Below, piece by piece: positions 44,090 to 56,819 of a stretch of DNA of 64,000 nt. The position numbers and the translations under genes are program-made. The notes beneath the pieces were generated by a model. It had not been told where the DNA came from. It made no database searches and saw only the letters and a program-made list of their open reading frames with translations. The stretch's first letter is position 1. Each line of letters starts with the position of its first letter. The DNA is from Pomphorhynchus laevis (taxonomy: Eukaryota; Acanthocephala; Palaeacanthocephala; Echinorhynchida; Pomphorhynchidae), in NCBI GenBank assembly GCA_012934845.2, contig WNNJ02003404.1:1-64000 (forward strand), in the 5' to 3' direction.

Positions 44090-44767
44090 GGATTAGCAGA
44101 ATTAAAGTCGAATTTTCTTCCATCATTTTCTTAAATGTATTGACATCTTTATCATGCTTAAATACGGCCAAGATACCATCGACATATCGTATTTAATAAA
44201 CATGCTTATATGTTGTTTTTGTTGTTATTCATCATTTTGCATTCTAGTTGATTCTTATAAAAGTCTTCAAAAGTAAGGCCTAATGGTGATTCCATTGAGA
44301 CATCATCTATTTGGTTTTTTTTCATCATCAAGATTTTTGGAAATAAAAGGGAGTCAATGTTGTCTACATGTTAAGTAGCTTAACCATGGTCTGTTTTAGA
44401 ATATCTGTTGGTGGTAAGTATGGATGGTTATACACTTTTTCCATAATGATTTGGATAGTTTCTTTAACGGGGACATTCGTAAATAGCGATTCGACGTCAA
44501 GTGATGTGATTATGTTTTTCATTTACTTTTAGATCTTTTAATGTCATTAGTAGTTGGTCTGTAGATCGGATAATATATTATTGATCGATGTATTTACTTA
44601 TAATTCCGTTAAAATATATAGCAATGTCGTGGGTGACCGTTCCTGTAAGTCTAACTATCGGTCTTAACGGTGGGTCTTTAAGATCCTTATGAATGTCTGG
44701 CAAGCCATATAGATAACCGTCCTTATATTCATTGACCCAGAATATATTCATCGTCCTTATATTCATT
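44090..44767 (-). mobile_element. Canonical Penelope-type RT fragment within LINE sequence
   Basis: On -, YLYGLPDIHKDLKDPPLRPI, then after breaks ITSLDVESLFTNVPVKE and MESPLGLTFEDFY, in the order of Penelope RT motifs. This is a different Penelope lineage from the 12-kb copy. It sits between LINE pieces F and D, which have the same orientation. A 16-bp direct repeat CGTCCTTATATTCATT occurs at 44718-44733 and 44752-44767, at the border with piece F. Dead. Confidence 0.75.
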
Positions 44768-46019
44768 TCTGACAGAAGCATCTCCCAAATTCCACTGAAG
44801 GACCTTCAGTAAAAACGGTTAATAATTACTTCTCATGCAAAGGTGGAACTAGAAAGAACAGCGAGCCCACTAGTTAGGTCCAGAGGGGAACGTTAACCTT
44901 CCGTTCTCCGGCCCTAACCGCAGAATCACTGACCGCTCTTGTGCTATTGCTATCTCGGGGGCTATTGTGCTCGTAGAGGAGCGTCGTTCTTTTGATTGCT
45001 TGTCTTGGGATATTGATGGAGATGTGACTGGTGTTAGAAACGCATTCATTAGATTTTTAGCATAGTCCCTTTGCCGCAATTCTCGCATCCATTTTAATTT
45101 CGACTACTTTGTAGGTTTCGTCGACGGAAGGAACCTGGGATGCAGGAGAGCTGGTAATAGTGGCCATTTGTTTATCGAAAGGTATCCGGTGCCGCTTCTG
45201 GTGAGTTTTAAACTTCGTGCATTTTTTTGACATGCAGGGTTTTATAGACAACATTTAACGCAACTGGCTACAGCACTCCATGGCAGAGAATGCTCGTCTT
45301 CCTTTGATGCGCATAGCCCGCAACACTTCTCATTGCGAAATAAGGAGCTTCAGTGCCCCTATGCATGATAATTGTTACAATGGTGGTAAGTCAAATTGTT
45401 GGATTCTATGTGCTGGATTTTTAGGTTATACCTAAAGTAAGGGTTGAAATCCGATTTCGAAAAGAGGAGGGCATTCTTATCTGTTGTGGAACCGAATGCT
45501 ATGGGTGAAGGGTTGTCCCCTTTACCCTTGAAGAATCTGAGGTTCAAGATATTTACATTATTTCAGTGCTGTAATGTCAGCTGCGTCTACCTAGGGCGTG
45601 ATATTCGTGATTTTAGTTGTTGCCATGATTGGCATATAGGTAACTGTGGCTTTATGATCCGGATTGTTCTTAGCGAACTTTATGTATTCATTGGCGAGGT
45701 CGAATGTCATGAATGAAATACGGTAATTGATACCGGCTTTTCTAGAGTTAAATATAACTCTGTTTTTGTATCTAGTGACGAAGGTTCGCAAAAGTTCGTC
45801 AAAATATTTGTTTCTTGAAATTGTTATAATAGGTGTAACGGAAACGAGGTGAGCTAGCTTATTTACGGGTGGAAGCTCGGCAGAAGCATCATCTTTATTT
45901 TCTATAATTAAAACTTCATTAACCTTAATTGAGTCGTTTGAAATGTTATTTTTAGACAAATTTGTAGATAACTCCTGAAATTTTCTGGAATTTGCAAGCA
46001 TGTCAGTGTTGATTTTCAA
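44768..46019 (-). mobile_element. Jockey-like LINE fragment F (ORF1 and start of ORF2)
   Basis: ORF1 pieces: 46019-45591 (KYFDELLRTFVTRYKNRVIF), 45547-45359 (NLTYHHCNNYHA entering a knuckle whose C and G/H positions are partly lost) and 45088-44870. ORF2 begins near 44820 (LKVLQWNLGDAS) and is cut after ~20 codons by the Penelope-type fragment. It belongs to the same diverged subfamily as copy G, not to copy C. Confidence 0.7.
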
Positions 46020-46255
46020 ATCAATAAATAAAGGATTTTATTAAACACAAAAACTCCATGCATAAATATGAAAATAACACATGGTGAAGATGGACAAAAT
46101 GCTATAAATTGTCAATAATCTTCCAATATGTCGTCTTCTTAATTTGACGGGCAAGGAGGATCAGATCCCTCCAGCCTATACCAGTCCGCCGCCTTCTATT
46201 TTTAAATCAATTGAACCACCGCAAACACGTTTACTGCACATTTTGAATTGTAATT
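46020..46255 (-). mobile_element. Short Jockey-like LINE 3' end
   Basis: Begins with GGTGGTTCAATTGATTTAAA at 46218-46200, has the GGCGGCGGACTGG-type C-terminus seen in other copies and ends in the LINE tail (AATAAAATCCTTTATTTATT) at 46023. It is 5' truncated. Confidence 0.65.
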
Positions 46256-46279
46256 GTATTTGATAAAGTTGAATAAATA

Positions 46280-49200
46280 AATAAAGATTTTTTTAAATTA
46301 CAGAAGCATCGTCAAAGAGAAAAACAAACTAAGTTAAAGATAAATCTAAGCAATTCTATCTGAACCATACATGTTTAAGTCTACGTCTTCTCTGCAACAT
46401 TGTAACGGCCTCAGGTTCATAGAGACCTGAGTCCCCAGCCGCACCAGCGCGCTGCTTTACGACTGAACCATTTAGGATCTCTTACCCCCAAAAGAGTCCA
46501 TTCGAGGCGGACTATGGTCGGTAATCTTGAGATGAGGAGCTTGAGAAACCATAGTTTTTGCTCTGTGGGACGTCTCTAGAGAAGAAGACTAATCCCGAGA
46601 TAGCCTATTTACCCTAATGGCGTACTTGGGTTTTCCCATTCAATAACATATGCTGGGCTCGTTATAGAGCCCACCTAGCTCTCTTCAGGATACGTTTAAG
46701 TATATCCAGGTCAGCATTCGCCGACCAATTGACCGTTACGGTGAACCCAATATATTTTACTCGACTTGTAAAGTTGGGGAGTGGTTGAGGCTGCAAAATG
46801 GAGGATAGTGCCGAGAGTGCAAGTCTCTTCAGTTTCTTTTTTTGTCACATGGACGCCATGAAATACTACCACCTGTGATTTGTTGCAGTTTAAAATACGA
46901 TTATATGAGGGTAACTGATCTTTTAATCTTAAAAAGAAACGGCTGATGTTCGAGACTACATCTTTGAACCTGCGTCCAGAAAACAGGGTTATAGTACCAT
47001 CAGTATATACCACAAGATGTTGATTGCGTTTTAAAGCCTTGAAGATAACAATGGAACTAGCAAGATATAAGATAGGAGAAAGTGGGGAAACTTGAGGGAT
47101 ACCTATAATAAGGTAGGACTGACGTGCATCAATGTCGTCTTCATAGTAGACCCGTTTGGTGTACAGCAATACCTCCACCTGTTAACAATTCTCGCAGGCA
47201 GCACGACGGACCTGAGAGAGGAGATAAATAAGGGAATAGAGATCCGGTCAGATTCAGCAGAAAAGCCACAAAAAACAGCCACAGCAAGTTGATGACCATT
47301 CTCCTGACAAAACTGATGCACTTCACCAATTGCTAAATGTAGAGAGCGCTCTTTGGCAAACCAATAATACACGGTGGGATTAAGTTACGCCTACTTAAAT
47401 GGTCGCGGATTCTACGCGCAAGCGCTCTTTCGTAGATGGATATGAGGGAATTTTGAATCGAAATGTGCCGAAGGTCTTTGGGTCATGAAACCGATTTTTT
47501 CTTGGGGGAAAATATAAGTCGGCTACAATTGATGCCGGCTACATTTGAAGGTGATGCTAAAGGGATTGTGACGGCAACTTCTCTTCTTTGATCGGTTGTC
47601 AAAAGCTGACAAACTCGATAAGAGAGTGGAGCGACGGATTTGGAGGTGCCGTAAGTGAGCCAAATGAGTTAAGGATATCTGTAACAGATAAGTACCTGCT
47701 CCTGAAGTCACCCCAAGACGGGATTAGATGGGGAGATTGAGTGGCTCCATAGTTATGTAGGGATAGTGACTCTTCCAAAACTCTGTCAAGGTCAATGCTT
47801 CCAATCCTACCCACAGCCCCTTCGACTGAGAGATGTTAAGGTGAGCAAGGCTCGCCTTATCCCCGCTCAGCTGGAACCTATATCTAGAGCTTTAGTATTC
47901 ATTCGAGATGGCCTGTTTGGCGGAAACAGAGATTTGGAAGGTGTAGCATTTAGCCAAGACCTTGAGTTTTGTTGAAGTGGGATTGTAAATACGACCTTCA
48001 TAGTTAGTCGAAAGAAACGCGGTAGTTTGCAAATAGAGGTAGGAATTGAATTCGGTCAAACTCTCATTAACAATTATGGGAAGAGTTGGATAGCTGCCTG
48101 AAATAAAGTTACTCTGATGGGATAAAAGTGAAACTTCCTCCTAAGCGACGTATCTTCTATATGCCAACGAATTAGGTCATGAGAGATGGTCTGATTTTGG
48201 CACGACTGCTCAGTACAGATGGGTTTCAACAACCACATCTTATAAACCAGTAATATGTCGAGGAAAATATTAGTTGTTGAGCAATGAAGGGTGGGGGACG
48301 GTGGTTTGTGAATAAGATAGTTGTTTTAGGCTCTGCGGAGTGCTGCATTGATCCGACTACCAGTTATCTCGTTTAAGTCACCAAGTAACATGTCATAGCC
48401 ACTACCCAAAATACGATCCAGGAGGTCACGGTTCTTATGAATATCCCCAGGAAGGATGTAGATATTGGCTATACTAATGCGTTTACCGTTTTTACAGAGC
48501 GATATAGCTAAACAAGACAGGGCTGGACAAGAGTAGTTTAACATGATGGACGATCTTAAGGAGTATTATACTAGGCTTAAAAGACCTTGATATTAAGAGG
48601 AGTAAGGGGGATATATACGTTGTAAAGTGGGTGTAGATATGATAGGTATAAATTGAGTAATGTCCTGGGGAAGCCGGATAGACCGCGTCTCATGAAGGAC
48701 TATAACATCTGCATTTCTACCAGATAGAAGGCTAAGGGCAGAAGCACCTCCCGAATTCCACTGAAGGATATTCATCGAAAATGGATCTTAATTACTTTGC
48801 ATTGTGTTAATTTAGCTGGGTTGGGATGTATCCTTTTAGTCGTAAATGGAGGTGAGAATGTTGCTGTTCTCACACCCAGTCCCACAAGTTGGAGACACTT
48901 GCTCACGGACAATATCCTCATCTCCTATGGTGGTGACTGTCGTTAGTTTCCAGTGATTTTTATCCTTCTTTGACAATTTTATCGACGCGGGGTCCTGTTT
49001 GTTGAAAGTAGTCGATCTTTTCTTAGACGCAAGGCTCTGCGTGTAGAACGTCGATCTCTTCTTGGAGATGTTGGACTCCAGAGTGACGGTTTTGGGTGAA
49101 TTAAGAAAGAGATTTACCATACCGGTAACTAAGTTCTTTCATTGTTTTTATCGTCTCCTGTTTCATGGCCTTGAAGATTTTCATTAACTCTTCCGTGTTA

Positions 49201-50205
49201 GGACCTAACGAGCTGCAGGCTTGATTAAATTTGTTTGGCGAAGAATTGATGTGTTTTTTCATGAAATTGCGTGCCTATTAGCGTATTCCTTAAATACCGT
49301 ACATCTCCTGAACCAGGCCGGGTGTTGCTGCCCACAGTAAAAGCATATAGGTGTAAGTTTGCGGTCAAAGATGTGGGATTCGTCAATGGAACCACACACG
49401 CCACAGGATTTCTTCCTACTACAGTTAGAGTCCCAATACCCCCAACAATGACATGTGTTGCAGCGAGGCCATGTCATATTATCACCGCCTACGTGTGTGA
49501 ACAACAAGTTGCATCCCATAAAGGTATTGCAAGCTGAATTGGCCAGTATGTTGGCATTTTCATCTGCAGCGTTTGCGAAGGCAATCGGCAATGGTGCACC
49601 CTTATTATCTTTAATAAACCTTATATTATGAAGATTAAATTTCTTTTCTAGAGCCTCGATGTCTGCTGCGTCGAGGTCTGGAATTATATTAGAGATTTTT
49701 ACTGATCCCATAACAGGCTTGAATGCCAAAGTTCTTTTATGAGTGAAACAATTTATCATTGAAATATTTCGAGAATGCCATGACCAGATCTGGAGAAACA
49801 AATGACAGTCTATACGTATTGTTTATAACCTTTGCTGAGTTAAGAATTACTCTGTCTGGATATTCTCCAACAAAAGTTCTTAGGAATTCGTTGAAGAAAA
49901 GGTTTCTTGCTGTTGCCAGTTTTGGTGATATTATTATTAAATTATCCAACTTTTTTATGGGAGGAAGTTACTCCTTTTCCTCAGGTAAATGAAAATTAGA
50001 AACAGTACTAACCTTGTTTCCAGGAAAGGTTTGGATTTTAGGATGATTTTTCATCGTCTTGATGTTTGTGTAAGCAACGTTTTTGCTGGTAAAAAGCGTT
50101 TTCAAATTTGTTAAAAGCGTGCTTCAAGTTAAATCTTTACGACCAATAATTTCACAGCGATATGTTATTGTCGACGCTTATTCTGTATTTTACGTTGTTT
50201 CACAT
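46280..50205 (-). mobile_element. Jockey-like LINE copy G, full length but decayed
   Basis: The 5' untranslated region (50205-50000) matches the isolated fragment at 62575-62720 (TAACTTGAAGCACGCTTTTA shared). ORF1: 49949-49737, 49801-49259 with knuckle CNTCHCWGYWDSNC (the His replaced by Tyr), then CFYCGQQHPAWFRRCTVFKE, and 49120-48836. ORF2: 48775 (MNILQWNSGGASAL), 48544-48326 (MLLGDLNEITG), 47814-47523, 47372-47103 and 47178-46711 (YTDGTITLF where YADD is expected). The 3' tail AATAAATAAATAAAG is at about 46275-46290. Frequent stops. ORF1 is only distantly similar to copy C, so at least two subfamilies coexist. Confidence 0.82.
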
Positions 50206-50249
50206 TTATTAATTCTCTAGAAATAAAATTTACCGTAATTTAAGCAAAC

Positions 50250-52075
50250 ATGGAACAGAAATCAAGTATTTCTAAGGTAATTTCGTTTGTAACAACACCT
50301 AAGGTAAGAGATTTGTTATCTAATGATTATTAGGGTAATGGGGTTCTTTACCCATATCCAAGCTTAAAATTCTTATAAATTGTCAGAGCCTATAAAAAGG
50401 CACAAATTGTACAGCATTTTCCTGCGAAGCTTCGCAGAGCAGTACAGAAACAGAATATTATTTAATACGGTTAGGTACTACAAGACGGAGGTTAAAAGTT
50501 CCTTTGCCACCTCTTATTTGGCTAAAGGTCGCATTTACAATCCCATTACGACAAAACTCAAGACCTTAGCATATATGCTCCGTCTTCCCAATCTCTCTGT
50601 TTCTGCCAGACTAGCTCACTCGAATGAATATTGGAGCGCTAGGTATAGGTTTCAACTGGGTAAGGATAGGGCAAGCATTGCTTTCCTTAATACAGCTGTC
50701 TTCCTTCTGGAAGATATTCAAGAAGGAGAAATTTGTCTGCTACAAGGATAGAGCATTGGGGTGGATTGGAAAAATAGGTCTTGATAAGGTTTTGGAGGAG
50801 TCACTATCTCTACATAATTACGGAGCCATAAATTACCTCAACCAATCCCGCCTTTGGGAGACATTATTTAGAGATCTATCTGCCACATATATTCTTGACT
50901 CATGGGGGCCCCTTCCGGGCACCTCCAAACCCGTCGTTCCACTCTCTTCTCGTGTCTGTCAGCTTTTGAAGCCGAACAAAGAAGAGAAGTTGCCGTCACA
51001 ATGCTTTTGGACACCCCTTCCGATGTGGTTGGCATCAACATTGGTATACGAGTTTTTATACTTAAGAACAATCCGGTCTCTTGTTCTAAAGACCTGCGGC
51101 CCATTTCGATTCAGAATTTCCTCGTGTCGATTTACGAGAAAGCGCTTGCGCGTAAAATCCGTGATAATTTAAGTAAGCGAAATTTAATACCACCAGGTTT
51201 TCATGGGTTCGTCAAAGGTCGCTCGATTCATTCAGCTGTAGGTTAAGTGCATCAGTTCTGTCAGGAGAATGGTTATCAACTTGCTGTGGCTGTTTTCCTT
51301 GACTTTTATGCTGCATTTGACCGCATATTCAATCCCTTTGTTATCTCTCCTCTCAGGTCCCTTGGGTTGCTTGCGAGAATTGTTAAAAGGGTGGAAATAC
51401 CGCTGTACACCAAGCAATTCTTTTATGAAGACGACCCTGATGCGCGTCAGTTCTACCCTATCACGTGAGTGCCCCAAGGTTCCCCTCTTTCTCCTATCTT
51501 GTTTCTTGCTGCATCCATTGAACTCTTCAAAATATATAAACGCGAACAACGTCTAGTGGTATACGCTGATGATACCACAGCCATGTTCTCTGGACGCAGG
51601 TGCAAAGACGTAGTCTCAGACATCAGCCGTTTCTTTTTAAGATTAAAAGACCAGTTAACCCTGTCCAATCTTATCTTAAACTCTGTCAAATCGCAGGTGG
51701 TAGTTTTCCACGGCGCCCCTGCAACAACGCGACAACTTAAGAGACTAGCACTCTCTGCCCTCTCCTCCATTTTGACTAATCAACCCCTCCCTACCTTCAA
51801 GAGTCAAGTAAAATACCTGGGGTTTACTGTAACAGTGAAGTGGTCGGTGAAAGCCGAACTGGATAGAGTTAAACGTATCCTGAAGAAAGCTAGATGGGCC
51901 CTGAAACGAGCCCAGCATATGTCATTGAAAGGGAAAACCCAAGTGCGCCTATGGGGGTGCTTGGGCTATCTCGGGATTATTCTTATTTTCTAGAGGACGT
52001 CCCCCAGAGTAAAGGATAAGGTTTCTCAAGCTCTTCGTCTCGAGATTACCAACCATAGTCCGCCTCGAAGTAAGT
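50250..52075 (+). mobile_element. Jockey-like LINE copy I with in-frame internal deletion
   Basis: The ORF1 start at 50250 (MEQKSSISKV) is interrupted, and its continuation 50380-50751 reads SEPIKRHKLYSIFLRSFAEQ. At KSSFATSYLA it passes directly, in frame, into mid-ORF2 sequence GRIYNPITTKLKTLAYMLRL. About 500 codons (zinc knuckles, whole endonuclease) are thus missing. RT pieces follow at 50902-51246, 51247-51468 and 51469-51993 (PQGSPLSPILFLAAS, YADDTTAMFSG). The 3' end is lost at about 52075. Copies G and I start head to head 45 bases apart. Confidence 0.8.
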
Positions 52076-52127
52076 GCTTCAAGGCAGACATTTTCATTTA
52101 CGAAGTAAGTGCTTCGTAAATGAAAAT
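52064..52127. repeat. Perfect 16-bp hairpin at the broken end of LINE copy I
   Basis: 52090-52105 (ATTTTCATTTACGAAG) and 52112-52127 are exact reverse complements around TAAGTG. CGAAGTAAGTGCTTC occurs twice, near 52064 and 52102. The structure marks the abrupt end of LINE copy I, so it may be a rearrangement scar. Confidence 0.8.
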
Positions 52128-52259
52128 TGAGTGTTTTAAAATGATATAGCTCTTAAATTGTGTTGTGTTGACGCAAGATGTCTTTTAGATAAAACATTTT
52201 TGAAATATTGATATTTGTAATATTTAGGGAGAAACAAATTATTGTAACAATGATATCAT

Positions 52260-53300
52260 TTCATTTACTGTTTGTACAGAGCTGACAGATGAGGCTGAAG
52301 GCTTGAAAAATCTTGGTAATAGACCTAATGAATTCAGGATATATGCCATATTATACACATACATACCCCTTAAGGCATACCAACAGGGCGGAGTTGGTGA
52401 TGGAATGTTTCAATTCTTTTCAAGTTACACTTCACTAAATTGTTATTCTAACTAAAAGCATCATTATTGAACCAAAAAGAAGATTAAGTACGAAATGATG
52501 ACAAGGTATGATTTTCCTATTTCTTCTCAGTTGTATTTTGTAACGAGAATTCCGATATTCTTTCAAGGTATTGCTCGAAGACAAATATTAGGTAGCTGGT
52601 GCATCTTAATTATGATCTTGAGTTTTGTTATAGTTGGACTGAAACTATGAACTTTATGAGTTCAAAATAATCGCTGAGGTTTGAAGAAAGAGGATGGTGT
52701 GAAATCGGATAAAACCCACACTATTTACTATTGGAAATAAGTTTAATGAGGCTTGGCAGAAGACAATTCTAATTAAATCATAATGACACCTCCTCTTTTG
52801 TATGCTATCTTTCTCTATTCCTCAAAGAATTCACGAGGTGTTAAGACTACTTAATACAGGATGCCTTCTGCAGTCATTTCTGATTAATCAATAAAACATC
52901 AGCAACAAATGATGTATAAGGTATTTGCTTGTTGACTGTTGATAACTGTACTAATCTAACGAGTATTTCTGTCTTTGAAATATTTAAAGATCATGTTCTA
53001 ATTAATAACAAGTATTCCATCTCGATTTTTCAATTGTATTTTTATGTATTCTTATCTTTCCAGGTCAAATATAGTTTGATACATACTTTATGAAAAGTAA
53101 GAGTGATGAGGTCTTACTTACGAAATGAAATAGGAAGTTATGGGCTTTTAAAGAATTTGAGTTATGTCTTAAGGAGTCTGTATTAATTTTCATTTCTGAA
53201 AGATAATAGTGTTTCATCTCGACCGAGCAAAGCAATTGGTAGAAGGTACTCCCAAATTCCAATAAAAGATAGTGAACAAGAAGTTGGACTAGCTATTGGG
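52260..53300 (-). mobile_element. Ancient Jockey-like LINE relic J
   Basis: No ORF survives, but on the + strand the nucleotide text tracks the copy C complement over a kilobase: GAGCTGACAGA, then CAGGGCGGAG near 52387, GATCTTGAGTTTTGTTATAG near 52614, and TTCCAATAAAAGATAGTG near 53258 (start of ORF2). It is the oldest recognisable copy. Confidence 0.55.
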
Positions 53301-54514
53301 TAAATTAAACATATGCCTATATTTTGAATTGTACTTGATTTATTTAAACCTCAATTTTTATACCGAAAATCGAATACTTGCCAAATGGTTAAGTTTGCGG
53401 AATGAGGTGTGGATTATGATTGAAAATAGAAACAATAGTATGTAAGATCATATTTTGCATGAAAGTTTGCATATGAATAGCTTAGACATTTATGGTCAAT
53501 ATATATTCAAAAATTCTCGTTTCAGAATATTTGAAGTGTGGATTGGTAGCTGATAATGTATCCTTGGATTCTGCAAAGAAAACTAATACACTAAAAGAAG
53601 ATCAAGAAGTTTCACGATGTAGTTGAATCTATTCTCTCATCAATACCACATTGTGTCGATAATCAAAGACGAAAACACTTTCCACAAGCAGCGGGTTATC
53701 ACAAGCCTAGCCTTTCGCCTATTCAATTCACATTTATAATACATAACACTATTTTACATTATTTATACATGTTCTAAACTGCTTATTGCACGAATGAATA
53801 TATTATATTCTTTAATAAACAGCAGAGCTAATTAAAAATGCTTATATTTTAAGTTATTTATAATTATGCTGATTATGGCCAATCATACCAATTCAAAAGT
53901 ACATTAAAATTATAGATTAAAAAGATTTTGTCAAGTCTTTCCAGAATCTCAAGCTATTTACTATCAGTGAATAGTTTGAGAATTTAATGATTTAATATTA
54001 GAAAGATAATATCGACAAGTAGAGATCTAAATTCGTGAGGATTAATACATTAGCTGTTTCTAGAGATAAAATCAAGGGAATAAATGGAAAACTATGTAGA
54101 ATTTATGAAAAGCTTGGTCAATAGAATTACCATTTTTTACTTAAGATTACCCACAAGAATGCATAATTAGATTAATCTATAGATTACAACCAAGATTGTA
54201 TATACTCTACTCAATATTTGATAATTACTAAAGGCCACTAAGAAAAGTTTGATAGGTTCTCCATACCCTTAAGGGTAGTGTATTTTCTTGTCAGATAATT
54301 TGAAAAACTGAAGATTGCATATTAGTGCTTATCATATTTATTGACGAACATGTAAGCGTGATATGAAATGTCCAAATGTAAAAGCACGAAAAAATAAAAG
54401 ATAACCCAAGGATAGCATTAATATTGTCTTTTTAAATAATAGATTGCTTGACAAATAGGCGTTCTTATATTTTGTTAGATTTGTAATTTATGCTGTTACA
54501 TTTATGAGCCTAAA
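53301..54514. other. Non-coding spacer, probably LINE J debris
   Basis: AT-rich, without ORFs above 60 codons that can be defended. It may include unrecognisable ORF1 remains of relic J. Confidence 0.3.
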
Positions 54515-56665
54515 CAAATAATAATAAGATGTTCTTAATAGAAAAAACAAAATACATAACATAAAGTAACATAGAAAATGTCATAAATCAAAGACAACAA
54601 ACAGTCAAATGTAGTCTGCAGACCAATCAATCACTTTCCGTCTTCCAAACTTTCACGGCCCCAAATCCATTGGGATCTGAGCCCCCAACCAATCCAACAC
54701 GCCGCTTTCCGACTGAACCACCCAGGGTCTTTCACCCCCCCCCGGAGAATCCAATCGGCGCGGACGATGCTGGGTAAACGAGAGACGAGGAGCTTAATAA
54801 ACCTTAGCCTTTGCTCTGGGGGACGTCCTCTTGAAAAAAGACTAATCCCGAGATAGCCCAGGTACCCCAAAGGCGTACCTGGGTTTTCCATTTAACAACA
54901 GATGCTGGGCTCGTTTCAGGACCCATCTAGCTCTCTTCAGGATACGTTTAAGTCTATCCAGGTCAGCTTTCGCCAACCAGTTCACCGTAACGGTGAACCC
55001 CATGTATTTGACTCGACTCGTGAAGACAGGGAGTGGTTCACGGGCAAATATGGAGGAGAAGGCAGAGAGTGCTCATCTCTTGAGCTTTTGCTTTGTTGCA
55101 GGGGTGCCATGAAAGACGACCACCTGCGTCTAAAAGTCCTTCATGAGTCCTTCATCTCAAGGACTCTTGACTAAGGTCAAGAGTCCTTGAGATGAAGAGG
55201 AGTGAGGTTGGGTTATGTACGAAGTATAGTGGGTATAAATGTGCTTTGGGATGTGTCGAGTAATGTCCTGGGGGAGACGGATAGATCGCGTCTCCTGAAG
55301 GACTATAACATCTGCGTCTCTACCAGATAAAAGTCTAAAGGCATAACCACCTCCCGAATTCCACTGAAGAATATTCAGTGAAAAAGGCTCGGGTTTATTC
55401 ACCATTGTGTTAAATTAGATGGTAGGAGGATGCCAACCTGGACAGAACTATGTGCAAGAGCGTTGCCCCCTTGCCACTAGCCCCATCACAGGCCAGACCC
55501 CAAGGCAATATCTTCATTTCCCTGAGAGGCACTTAAGTCTTTTAGAATCTTTCCCACCTTAAGTGGAGGAACCATTCTGGCAGAACCCCCTCTTCTTAGT
55601 TCGGGTGGGGGGTTGACTTAAGGTCTACTGGAACCTGAGTGACAGTAGGAGTGAACAGAGGGATAAAAAATGCCTTTAGCTCAGCGATGATTGTGCGTTT
55701 TTGATTCGCCAAAAGTGTAAGGATGTCGTTGTTAGACATTCCGACTGGAGCAGCAGCTTCTACATAGGAGTGAGACGGGGGTTTCATAAATCGTTGACGA
55801 TATTTCTTGAACGAGGCGCACTTGCGCGACCATGCAGGATGATCCCCACGGCAGTTAATGCACGAGGGGGTGCCAGACATTTTTCATTGCATACCATGTG
55901 GATACACTCAGTCGTTCCACATACCCCACATGTTTAAGCCTTACTACATGTAGACCCCCAATGTCCCCAGCAGTGGCATCTTTGACAGTGGGGGAACGTC
56001 CATCTGTCTTCCTCAATTATTGTAAATTTTAAGTTAAAACCCATAAAGGGGTTGCCTGAGGAACGGGATAATAGTAGTCCACTATCTAAGTCAGCATTCG
56101 CAAATCCAACTGGGAGGGGCTCGCCTCCTTCCCCAGTGCTCACCTAACTGAGTGCAATTTGAAGCGACTCTTGAGCTTGTTCGAGTCATCCTCGTCTAAG
56201 TACAGTGGAAAGTTCGAAATCTTAAGGCTACATTGGAGCGGCTTGATAGTGATCGACCCGTGATCAAGATAATGCTCCTCGAAATAAGCCTTATACTCAT
56301 CTAATATTGAGGTGTTAGTAAAAAAATCTTCACTGAGTTGGGATAAACCTTAACAGAGTTAAATATAACTCTTTTGTCGTGAAGACTAATAAAATCACGA
56401 AGAAACGTTTGGAACAGGTTATGTTTTTCTATAGGTTTTAACGCTTGTATTATGCACAAGTGTGCTAGCTTTGGAATATGGGGTAATATCTCCTTATCCG
56501 AGTCCAGAAAAAAATCACCACTTACTTGTGAGTCCGTCATACCTTTGGAAGAGAATTGATGACCAGGAACATTTGCTTCTTCCTTGTTTGCTTGGAAATC
56601 GTTGCAAAATAACGAGCTTTGAAGCTCCGATATGCTTGACATTTTTTTGTTCTCTAAACAAATAG
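54515..56665 (-). mobile_element. Jockey-like LINE copy K with internal deletion and foldback
   Basis: ORF1 56642-55596 in pieces (start MSSISELQSSLFCNDF; knuckle CQRCHCWGHWGSTCSK; then CINCRGDHPAWSRKCASFK). ORF2 starts at 55405 (PFSLNILQWNSGGG) and stops after ~80 codons at SSSSQGLLTLVK. It then passes into the RT C-terminus (55130-54631, KDDHLRLKV to the end in other frames). About 1.7 kb of ORF2 is deleted. The junction holds a perfect 21-bp foldback (55151-55171 with 55176-55196, loop TAAG) made by inversion of the sequence at the break. The 3' tail with TTATTATTATTTG is near 54517-54530. Confidence 0.82.
55151..55196. repeat. Perfect 21-bp foldback at LINE K deletion junction
   Basis: 55151-55171 is the exact reverse complement of 55176-55196 with a 4-base loop. 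The right arm is normal LINE sequence (the SSQGLLTLV region), and the left arm is its inverted copy, so the deletion was sealed through a local inversion or template switch. Confidence 0.9.
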
Positions 56666-56819
56666 GCGTTGTAACATTTGATTATTTACTATTGAACATT
56701 TTTAAAGCGATGCTTTGAACAAAAACTCTTAATCTTTTCAATACGCCATTTAAGTGAGAAATTACAGTGTGCTGGCGAAAACCGGGTTTTCCTTTTATCT
56801 TCACAAATAAAGGATTGAC

